Assembly: GCA_020746105.1 (NCBI GenBank)
Contig: CM036618.1
Span: 91,010,122 to 91,074,121, forward strand
Source of the DNA: Trogon surrucura
Taxonomy: Eukaryota; Chordata; Aves; Trogoniformes; Trogonidae
DNA length: 64,000 bases
Reading direction: 5' to 3'
Of the stretch, positions 49,898 through 61,800 are shown piece after piece. Both the position numbers and the translations under genes were made by a program. Each line of letters begins with the position of its first letter. The first letter of the stretch is position 1. A model generated the notes under the pieces. It searched no databases. It was not told the origin of the DNA and was given only the letters and a program-made list of their open reading frames with translations.

Positions 49898-52800
49898 GTA
49901 AGTACAGTTGATGTGTGCCATCAGTAGTTTGTGGCTTTACACTCTCCTGTCCTGACTAACCAGTGACCCCTATCCTCTTCCCTTTGGACTCCATGGCTGC
50001 TGAAGCCCTACATGGCAGGTAGAGCGCCTTGGCACAGCTTTTCAGCTTTTTTGACCACCCAAACTTCTTAATTTTAGTATAGAAAAAATATTAATAATTT
50101 GCACAGATCTCCAAGTACCTGACCAGCTGTAAGCAGTCCATATCAGATGGCACAACTCGGCCTGAAAAATGTCTGTAATGTAAAGATTCCCTCCAAAGCA
50201 AACTCAGCTTTTTCTTACATGGAGGCACCCCTTTCCAATTCTGCTCTGTGCTCTTGCTCTTTCCAAGAACATGAAAGTGCCGAAGGAAAAGGGCAATAAA
50301 TGTGTCTTATTGTCTTTCCCCTGGCAGTCAGGCAGGATCTTGGTGTTTTTGGAACATGCAGACTCTAGAATTTGCAGTTCATCTTACATGAACACTCTGG
50401 TTGATCAAGTACGATTTCCTAGTGTACTTGATGTGCATGTCTCCCTTTGGTGGAGATTCATCAACCACATAGCCTACTGGTGCTGTATGACTTTAATTGT
50501 GATATTCTCTGAAATATTCCCTCTAGATGGGTTCCTCAACTCTGGCAGGACAGCCATCCTTAATTCAAATTCAGGATTATTGATGTAGTTCTGTCTTTAA
50601 TAAGAGACCAAATTACTTTCTCCACATTAAATTATGCCCTAACATTTCATGTTATTTAGATTTTGCACTTTATTTTCCACTGGTTTGCTCCTTTTTAACT
50701 ACACTTGTGCCTTGGTTACACAAATGCACCAGTGACAAAAGGTCCCAATACAGCATCTACACGCTGTCACTTCAGACACTGAGAGACTGATTTGTCTTTT
50801 GAGAAAGCTCTAGCAGTGATTAAGTCTGCAAACTCTCTGAAACCAGTCTAGGGGGAGAAGAGCATAAGAGAAAGAAATAAGACTGCTGGTGCATATTCTA
50901 GAAAGATTAATTTAACAAATGATGAGAGGATCAGCCAACACATCGTAGAGAGTTTCAATTCCCTCTGAAAGCTCAGAGAAGGGAAGGGTGAGTAGGAAAG
51001 TCAAGATATTTGTCATTAAGTTATTAATTAGCTACAATATAGTGCTTATAAAATAACCACAGAAAATTAGGAGGTTTTGTACGTCATTGTTGAGGTTTAA
51101 GGCTGGGCCAGCCACTAAACTTGGACAGATGCTCTCTGTGATTCCTCATCATCCTTCCAGGGGAAGATAACAGAGGAATCAGGGAGAGAGACTTTAAGAT
51201 TTAACGAAAAAAAGAATATTAACAAAGTAGTCAAACTATATATATATGTAAAAGATGTCAAAGATGTCAAACTATATATATATATGTAAATATGCTCAAA
51301 GATACCAAAGTATGTGTTAATATGAGACCCACACCTTCTGGATGACAATTAGGTCCCAAGCACAAAAAAAAAAAATGTCCAAGACTGGAGTCAGAAGCAG
51401 ATGAGAGCACCCAAGCACAGAGTCCCAATGACAGTCCAGAAGAAACAGAAAAGGAGCTGTACCTCTCCCACCCAAAGTGCAGGAACAGGAGGCAGGAACA
51501 CCAGGAGCACAAGAAGAGGTGACAAACAGCAATCCTTCCAGCACAGCAGCACCAAAGGCCCCAGGGCTCTTCTCAGGGGCCCTTATATACCAAGCACATG
51601 GGAAGGAGCACTGTGATCGGTCCATTTGGGTCACCTGACCCATCTTTCCCTCCCCACAGGCACAGCTGACCCCCCCACACTGTGGTTGCCACCAGTGCCA
51701 GGAGCTGCTTTATGCACAGAGCATGTTATTTCACTGATGTCTCTATCACCAATTACAAAGAATTTCCACCACTTGTGAAAATGCCAGGGCCTTTCATTGT
51801 TTTCTGGACCACATGGACTCAATGGTGTCTTTTGACAGTGAGTTCCACAGATGAATGTGTGAGCCGAACTCATCTTTAATCCCCTTCAAAAAACTGCCCC
51901 ATAGTAGCTGCCATCTTGGCTGCAAATTTAGCCAACAAGCAGAGATCTATTGTGACTGAGAATATTCCCATTTCACTTTTCAAACTATCAATTCAAATTT
52001 GGGAAATCTCAGGAGCTTTTGGTGACTGATGTTGATAGTCTCCCTTTTTCCTGATACAATGTTTTCTTTGTTTTAGGTGTGCTGCTTATATGTACATACG
52101 CAGCTAAGGAAGCCACAAGGAAGATGAAAAAGGCTAAGCTATGTAAGTGGTCCCAATAGTACTCTTGGCTGCTTTACAGCATGCATGTCTGAGGCACAAG
52201 AAACGTGCAAAGTGAGGTTATGTTCCACACAACTGTCTGCAGAGCCAGTGGGAGCATATGTTAGTTAACAGATTCACTGAAATCAAATCACAGCATGTAT
52301 TACTGAATACGTATATTATAGAAGATTCTGTGAAGACTCCCCTGCTGAGTTGTGAGGTTCAGACTGGACCCCCTTGCTTTCTAAACTTCCTCATGGAAAC
52401 GAGTCTAGGTGCAGCTGGATCTAGTCTTAGCCCCCAGCTGTAAAGAAGTTTGGACCCTAGGTTCTGCCACAAGTTGATTTATTTCAGCTTGAGCTGGGAC
52501 CCTCTGAGAGGGACACTGAAGAAAGAAATCCCTCAACAGTTACACTCTTACAATCCAGGTTCACCTCCCCTCACACAATGGTTCAGTCCAATAGTAATAT
52601 TTGGGTCTGACGTCTTCTTGTTCCTCATTAGATCCTTTCTCTCTCTCCAGGTGGGCATTCTTTTCTTTGTCTCAAGGGTGCAGTTTCTGTTGTTCTTATC
52701 TTTCTCAATTAGCATTGGTTTCAGGGTCTTTCTTCAGCCTAAATTAATCAGGACTTAGGTAAAAGCCCACAGTCTGGGCCTAAGGCTTCAGTAAATCTGG

Positions 52801-55800
52801 CTACTCATGCTAACAACGTCACTCATAAGACAACACAAATTGCGATTCATTGTAATTTTAAGCAATCCCACAATTAATTCTAATATTCTGCAAGTAAGCT
52901 ATTTTAATCTCCAACAATGTGTAAAGGGTAAATTGTGTACTTCACTATCAAAACATGTCTTCACAGGTCATTAGGTACCACACAAGAATCTAAGCAAGCC
53001 CTAGGATTTTCAGAGAGAGGCTTAAATATGGGAAATGGACCTGCTGTAACACAAAGCATACGTAGCTGATTAGCATGAGACGTGGTACATGTCCTATGTA
53101 CTAGGATGTATAACTTTCAGCTACACTGCTGTAAGAGCATTTCTGCCGGCAGATTATTTGGCTCATTTAGTCGACAAACAAGCCTTCTACAAGGTCGTGA
53201 ACTCCTGCTTAAACCCCTTGTTCAAAGCAAATTGTACCCAGCAAATAGTTTTAAAAATTAAGGACAAGATAATGGGTTGTGGCTGCAGCCTGGCGTTACA
53301 GATGGCACCGAGCTACATGCGCACAGCGGGAGGCTTGGGAAGCGTCCTGCCTCGTGTGCACTGTCCTTCCCAGCCCTGACCCACAGCCACCTCTTCTCCA
53401 CCCTCTCCTTCCCACCTGTGAACCACAGCCTGGGTGACTATATTTCATCCTCTCTCCAGCAAAGTGGCATAATGGATATCTCCTTCAGAGAAACAAAAGC
53501 CAAAGGTCAGAAGTATCTTCAGGCTTCTTTATTCCATCCTTAGTTACAGGCACATCTCTTGGTGTAGGGGTTACTATGTGTTGTATTGTAGATGCAGAAG
53601 ACATAGACACGTCTTGTAAAACCAAAACCATAGATAGGAAAGCATGGGGAGTGCATCCCTGTCACTCAGTTACTCATTGTTTCATGACAAGATCACTCAG
53701 CTATGCAAACATTCAATCTGACTTGACCAAGATTTTGCACTCACAGACATACCCCAGATCGATTGTGATGTCAAGGCGGGGAAGATAATCAACCCAGAAT
53801 TCATTGCAAAATGCCCTCCTGGATGTCAAGATGTAAAATATCGTGTTTACGGCACAGACATTTATGCTTCCTTTTCCAGTGTGTGCAATGCTGCAATTCA
53901 CAGGTGAGTGACTTTAAACGAGCAAGGCGCTCAGACAAAACCGTCATTTCAATGTAGGGAGCTCTCAGCTTTTCAAACCCTTTAAAGTTCCCACTGCCTT
54001 GTGGGTTTGGTTGCAGGCTTCTGTTGTCATAGAAAACCTGTGCGAAAGACCACGTGTGATGCAACGGAGCCAGTCTTACAAAGTGCTGTCAGTTCTGTAT
54101 TCCTATTGAAATCAGTTGTGTTTGAAGACATTCCTCCACCTTTGGAGAAGTGTCTTGAGATTTGCAGATCTCTCATTCATGCATAGCAAATTACTCTTGT
54201 AATGTTATTATTCAAGTGGAAGATAGGGATGAAACTGCTGTGACTAAGAAAGCTTCAGAAAAAAAAAAAAAGGCCTATTGCCAGAGATGAATGCATATAG
54301 CTCTCGTACTTCTGGGATTCGTTTTGGTTCTCCAGATTTGAATTTAACTGCCCTTGACATCAAAGGCTGAGTAATGTGCTTTCCTGCCACAGAAAAGGAC
54401 ACGGGACAAGAAAACATATAATACAAATTTTATAGCACAAATTTGGCCAGGTTTTATTAGCCATGCAAAAATACACATAAAATTTTAATGGAGAATAACT
54501 TACCAAAAGACACCATAACTGTAGGCAGGATGCAGAGGCAGGATGCGTTCAGCTGAAAATGCTGTAAGAACTTATATAGCCTGATTTACCAACTGACTTC
54601 ACTGGGAGTTACTCAAGCTATTGCAGTGCTTCCAGTTCTGTGAAATAGCTGAGACTGTGAATAAAGTCGAGTAGTTAAAGGCTTTGGGACTTTAGCCCTT
54701 ATCTCTGCAGTGCGCAGGCTGAGGTGCTTGTGTGCATAGAGCTGCCACCTCCTGGCTGCAGCTCCGTCTGCTCAGCCCCTCGCTGGGGTGATGACTGCTG
54801 GCTGACTGGCCTTCGAACAACAAATTCTTCCTTCAGATCCTAGTAAACAATGGAAATTACTTGTCTCTTCACAGAGCTTGTCCCAAAGGGAAGTTTACAA
54901 AATACTGATAGCCACTGCAACTTCCCCCGTAGTTCAGATGCTGCCTGCCTGTATTGTTGCAGCGAGGGTTTCAGTTTCCCTTGTTTGCCAGCTGTGCTTT
55001 GTCTGCTTTGCTTATATGCTGCATTTCTATGAGAAGTGAATTTCCTTTCCCCACAGTTATTTTACTAGCAGCTTCTTGCAATCATCAGAGAAAGCTACAG
55101 CTCTAACCTATTCTTCACCATTTTGCTGCTCATTACTCGTTTTCCTGCAGTGGCATTACTGCCAGTCCTGCCACCTCCCTAGAGGTGCAGTCACTTCCCA
55201 GTTTGCCTGCTTTCCTAATGGTGCCACCGCAGGCTGCACACAATGAAGGTTTTCTCTTTGTCTGGAGATATATGTCCTATGCCAAACACCATTTAACATG
55301 CACCACACATGGAGCCTGACAGGTTTTCTACAGCTTCCAGCAGTGTCATGTGCAGTTTATGCCAGGTTGAGGTCAGAACCAGGCTTAGTTTTTTGCAGAT
55401 AACAGCAAGTGGAACTCAAAGAAAACACTGATTTTTTCACAAAAGTCAAGCGAGTGAGAGGTTTGCCTAAAATCTGTATTTCTGTCCCATGGTTGGCCTG
55501 AAAATTCCTCTGAGTACCTCTCACTGTATCTTCAGTCATTCAATCAAGCTTGCAGGAATTTTAACGAAGGCAGCGGCTTGTTCTGGTGTGCAACTAGGTC
55601 AACCTTAAACACAGGACCAGTAGATCAGTGAGAAGAGCAAACAGATCCCGATAGCACTTTGTAACAAACTGCTCTTCTCTATATGGAAGAAGCAGAAATA
55701 TTTCTCAGCAATAGACTTAGTAGTAGTGTCACAGCTCCACTACGGCCCCTGGTTTAAAGGTAAAACTGAACACTTCATACCTCTTGCATTGCTGAACAGG

Positions 55801-58800
55801 TTCTAAGTTTGGGGGGAGGGGGAGGAAGAGAATTCCTACCTTCACACACCATGTTTCCGCTTGCAGTGGTATAATTGACAACACAGGCGGGAAGATCCTC
55901 GTCCAGAAAGTCGCCGGTCACTCTGGTTACCGCGGGAGCTTCTCCAACGGGGTCCGGTCCCTGTCACTGCCGCGTTGGAGGGAGTCCTTCCTCGTATCAG
56001 GTACTGTGGTAGAGCCCCAGAGCCTCCTGCCCTCCCCAGCTGCTCTCCACCATCAGACCAGCCCGGCAGCAGCGGGCAGAGGGGGAAGCAGCCTCCTCAT
56101 TTTAGACCTGGTCAATCACCACAAGCCCACCCCACCTAGCTTTAGCAAGTGTACTTGAGATGATTTTTACTTTGGGATTCCTATACAGCCTGCAAAGAGA
56201 CACACATTCCACCATCAGTGTGCTTGGTTCAGCCCAGCCTGGGCCTGAGCCCCCCCCAGAAGTTGACAGGGGGGTCTGGACTGACTCTCTGAGAGCACCT
56301 GCTATTGGTGTGTAAAATCCGAGCCTTGGTATTGATGGAGAGGTCTTCCTATTGCACTTGCTCTGCACCCTGGTAAGTAGTGCTCATAAGGTAAATGAAG
56401 GACCTTTTTGGCCATTTGAAGCACCCTCATCCCGCACCTGAGTTTGTATCTTCTGAAGCGACTTCTGACTTCTGTCAACCCATCTCAAGACACATACAGT
56501 CATACTGTATTTTTGCAAACCCTATATTAAGCAATTCGGTTGGCCTATCCCAAGCATGTTGTGAATTTGCCCCACATCTGTTAGCCAGTTTTTATACCTG
56601 CTCAGTGCACGTAAATCCATCTTAATTTAATACTCATTCTTTTTTTTCTCCCTATAGTATACACAGCAGCTCACTGACAAAATTCAGAGATACTTTTTTT
56701 GTAATTTAGATACCCTTTACACCAGTTTCAGATTATTTTAAACCTCCTTGCACTCATTCTACCTGTGTGAACAGAGGACCCAATTTACATTGCTTTAAAT
56801 ACAATTTCTAAATCTAACTTCTTGCTGCATCCATACAGTCAGTTCTTGCTGGTCTGCACTTTTGGAGCTTTAGGATAGGTACAAGCAATTGATATTAATC
56901 AACTACATCATTCTTGGAAAAATCAACACTGCAGGCAACTGAATAGCCACTAAAAATAAAAAAAAACCCCAAGCTCTTTTCATGAGAAAATTTGTGCACA
57001 GCAAAGAGAAACTGACTAAAACTAACTGTTGTCTGGAGTTTGCATTAATATATTTGGATGCACTTTTTACAGCATTCTGCCATGGGTACACCACATTATG
57101 AGAAGGATTTATTTTGGATGAGTAGGAATTTCCTGGAATAGCTGAATTGCTACTTGTACTTGTTGCTGTTTTTTCCTCAACAAACAGCACATTGTAATTC
57201 AGGTACATAAATGGGAAATAAGATTTTTTTTTTTACCTCAGCAGCTGCTCAGTTTTTATCCCATAAAACTGTAGGAATTTTTTATTTATAGTAACAAATC
57301 TTTATCCTTAATTAATGAGACACTATAAAAGAAGATACAAGAGAAAATTACAAGCATATGTAAGAGGACATGATGAGGTATGCGTAGGCATGATGAGATT
57401 TGTCCCTCATGCACTTAATTTTATGCATGCTGAGTGCTCTCACTGATGTCAGTGGAACTATTTAGTTTATGAACTAGTTCACGTGTAAATCTAACATATT
57501 GCATAACATATATTGTACCACACTTCACATATAAATAGGGAGAAAAATCTTACTGTACCTATTGAAAATTTGGGAATTTTAGAGAGAAATGTAGAAGACT
57601 AAAACCCCAGGAAAGCTGTGCTATTCATCTCAGCAGGCTAAGGGTGAATGCAGACAGATCTCGAGATGAGTCGATTTGGGGGTTTTTTACAATTATCAGT
57701 CATAAAAAGACAGAGCTGCTAAAGGACTGCCCAATAAAAATGCAAAGTCACCTAAGGCATTAATTTCAGGACAGCATTAGAGCTTGAACTGAGTCCCCTA
57801 TTCTCTGGCCGAATTTCCTTTCAGCAGACCAGACCTGCATGTGATGCTGTACCCTGGAAATGTGCCAACAGTTTATTCCTAGTTAGAATATTGTCACCGA
57901 GAGCTTGTGATGTTTAAATTGTGAATGAGCATCTGCACAAAAGACTACAGAAGAGGAAACCTCGGGGGGACCCTGGCGATGAAGTGGCGTGATTTAGGGG
58001 CAGTGGGGAATCAGGTCTGTCCTCTGGGATTAAAGCAGCCAGCACACCAGGAGGTATGCAAATGGCCTGGTATTCACTTTCTAGCACTGAAATGCCTTGG
58101 CACTCAGCTGAATGACTCCATTCAGTTTACTGGGAGTTTTGCAGCTAGTGGGTTAAGAAAATAAGAGTCCTAAACCTCTGGGTTTGCTGGTCACAAATAA
58201 TCATGAGAGGGTGAGCAGCCATCACCCCATAGCTTGTACTTCAATGGCCAGAAATTGAGGTTTTCAGCCCACAGGTAAACCCATTACTAAGTACGCTAAG
58301 AAAGCTCCAGCTAGATGGAACATTCTCCAGACAGTGAACAAGACATATTACCATTGCTCCAGAGAGCGGGGCCACATTCAGGTCAGGCCTCTGACCTACT
58401 TCTTAATCACATATGGGAGGCAAGTTGCTGTTGATCAAAAACCCTAGTCACGGAGCAGTCAGCCTCTCCAGGCTAGCTAGTTTATTTGCACAGCAATGGG
58501 CTTCAGGCTTGCATTAGAAATCAGGTTAGCACAGAAATAGTCTAAATTACACTATTGCTGCACCCATGTACCAGCCACTCATACCTGACAACTCTGTCTC
58601 TGGTGGGGATAAAGAAATGCATTTAGAGATCTTCTACAATGCTATAACTTCTCCATCTTTATACCTAATTAGCAGAAAAGCTTCCTAGTCCTGCCTGGCT
58701 CCTCATTCCAGGTTTAGCTTGGGCAAAAGTGGCTGTGAAGACCGGCTGTCCTTCACTTAGGCCAGCTTCTGTAAGAGACCTGAGAACAATAAGGAAGATC

Positions 58801-61800
58801 TTTCCAGCTTGTCCTTGCATGCCAGCTTGCCAGCTCTGGTCTTTGGTGAATCTGTGTTGACTTCAGTGGAGCTGCTCTGAGTTTATACCGCTGGAAATGA
58901 GAAATGGAATGGCTTCTTACATCACTGCCTCGTTAGTAATTCAAACTAACTTTTTCAGCCAGGGTTTTTTTTAAGACTGAAATTTTAGAGAGGAGTAAAA
59001 CAAAGGAGACAGAGACATGAAAAGGGACAACGGACAGTGCCTCTCCAGTTCCATGGCCATCCCTGCACATAGTAGACTAGTTCTTCTGTCATATATACCC
59101 TTCTTTGTGTGCCATCACAGGGGAAACAGCCCCCAGCTTCCAGGAGCAGCTCAGTCTACAGCAGCTAATTCTGCTCCATGCTGTCAGTCTCTAGACTAAT
59201 TGCCCAGGATGACAACTGGCATGCTTGCAATGCCATATGCACCTTCTTACAGAATACACCAAGGGAATAGAGGAAAGCAAATCTAGCGCCACCGTCGTGA
59301 CTCAGGTTCTGCAGAGGTGGAGGCTGGTCTCACCTGAGGTGGTCCAGGCACATGACACAGCACAGCATCTTGTAGAGACAGTCACCAGAGTCTGGAAGTC
59401 CTACATCCACCAACTCCCAGAGGCCACAGCAGCCTCCCCTACACTGGGCTTCTCTGCACTTTTACTTCAGAGATATATAGGAGTATAAAAACTATGCCAA
59501 GAGATGGAATGGCACGGCCACATGTACCAAGAGAGATGGCATCTGCCGCGGCACTGAAAAGATTGGTGGTTAAAAGCTTAACTGGGAAATGTACCTCATT
59601 GTTTTAAGATAGTACTTTCATTTTAGATCTAAATATAGGTACCATATGTTCCCACACACAAGCACAGCCTTCTCTCACTGTTATTACTGCAAAAGACTGT
59701 TGCCAGATATGGCATCTTGCAAAAGTGAGGTCAGAAAAGAATACTGTGTCTGTGACGAAATGAATCCCACATCAAACATGCTTTCTAAGTCAGCTGCATA
59801 GTCGGGCACTGGAAAAGGCTGCCTAGGGAAGCTGTGGGTTTAAACACAGGTTACACAGATGTCCTTCAGGAACGGTCCCCTTGTGCTTAACAGCACTTGA
59901 GTGCAAAGGAGTTAACTAACTGACCTCTTCAAATTCTTCCCAGGACTGTATTTTCATGGTTTCTTTTTTTTTTTTTTATGATGCTGGATTTAGGCACTGC
60001 TATTTTCACTGGCAAGGTTTCGAGATTCCACTATCGGATGAAAGAAATCAAGAAAATTACTTGGGCAGTGAAGAAGTGGGGTCTGATTCTGAAAGCATAT
60101 GTTAGATGAGATTTTTATGGCAAGAAAAATTAGAATATTTTGTGATGTTTTCCAGTGATTTTTTTTTCTTTTGCAGAGGGCAAGCCAAGAAAAGGTGTGA
60201 CATATCCATCAACTCTTGAATATTCTTCTTCAAAAAGCACAGCTGTTAAATCAGGTAAGTTACTGTGACTGACTTTCCCTTACCTCCATTCACAGCTATT
60301 TGTTGTAGCTTCTCAGTTGTATAATATGAAGATATAATTATTCAGAATCAGAAGTTCATGTATCCCTTAGTATCTCATCCAAATCCCTCACAGTATATTT
60401 TGTTAAGCATATGGAAATTATCCCAGACGATTTCTATTTTTTGGTCATACCATGTTTCACAGACTTCTGTTTCCAAGTAGTTCCCCTCTTGCTTTAAATC
60501 TGTTAGTGAGCATGATGTACTGATTATAGGAAAGCGTTTGAGGTTATACATGTTGACCTTCTCCTAATGTTATTCACGTTATCTTTTGGCATATTCAGTG
60601 TTGAGACTGTAATAATAAATAGCAACATAATACTAATGACACAGATGGCAATGCACGGCAACTTTAGCTGAGGATGGTGTGATAAGGACCAACTCTGTAT
60701 AAGCATTTTAGTCAGCATCCTACTCTGTAAGACTCAGTTTAAATAGTTTGTTTTCAGAAGTCTTTGATCAAGTCTCACAGCAGGCAGGACTTGATACTCA
60801 AGTGCACGTGAAGTGCCTCCATCGCTGAAACGGCACTTGTTTGTGCCCCTGTAACAACTGTGTAATGTTTAGACTCTTCCTTGAGGAAACAAAACCAATG
60901 TCTCATACTACTACATACTTCCCTAACACAGCTCTTTTGCTGAAGCCTGAGCTTTCCTGAGTTTATTCACTGTGAGCCATGGTATATACATTTTGTTATA
61001 ACAAAATGTGCTGTATCTTCTCCATTTGTCTGTCCCTGTATGCATTCATCCAAGGCCACACAGAGGTTTACTTGGAGCCCCACTCTTCTCCTCTACATTA
61101 TTGTTTGGTCCTTGGAAGCAAAGTACAGAGCTCTTTCTTCATCTTTAGGCTTTTACTTGCATAAAAGCAAATATAAATCTGAAAGTTGTAATTATTCAGA
61201 CAGAATATGCATCACTCAAAGCTGTGCCTTTAGTTTGTAATACTTTCGCATTTAGCATCAAATAGGTACAGATTTATATATAGCCTGACTAGGTACACAG
61301 AAATTACTGACCCAAACGTTATGCACTGCTGGAAGGGAGGCGATACCTTAGAAATCTTGGCTTTTTCTAAGAAATGTTTACTACAACCACCTCTCATCTT
61401 TCCCAGATGTACTCACTCTTGAAGTATCAGCCCAAACATCTCACACCAGACCAGGGACAATTGCAGCCAGGGTAGAGCTCAGCAGGCTACAAGCAACTAG
61501 CGCTTAAACCCACAATATGTGAGAATCAGTGTAGAATGGCGAACATCATCAGTTCACGTCTCAGTCATGCAAACAAAATACCAGGAGCCTGTTCCTGCAG
61601 CAAACCAAAGACGCAAGCGGCTTCTTTCACTTTGTTCTTACATCAAACAGGGTGAATGAAAATGTCAGGATCTCAGCAACAAAGACTGTGCTTTCACGTC
61701 GAGAAAACCCAGGATCATCAAAGGAGCAAATAATAATTGGCACATCAAAAATCAAAAAAATATCAAACCCATTGCTCGGGGATGCCACTGCCTTGTTTTG

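Larger units (their letters stand above)
49898..52076 (+). other. VIT intron, hosting an antisense LTR
   Basis: About 2.2 kb, phase 1, GTAAGT donor and GTTTTAG acceptor. It contains the second LTR copy (51088-51705), which is oriented opposite to VIT. The remainder is unremarkable AT-rich DNA. Confidence 0.88.

Noticed and set aside
30948..51705. The two LTRs as ends of one provirus
   Set aside because: They are about 19.4 kb apart, the first has its own paired target-site duplication, the copies differ by indels, and no retroviral coding sequence was recognised between them.
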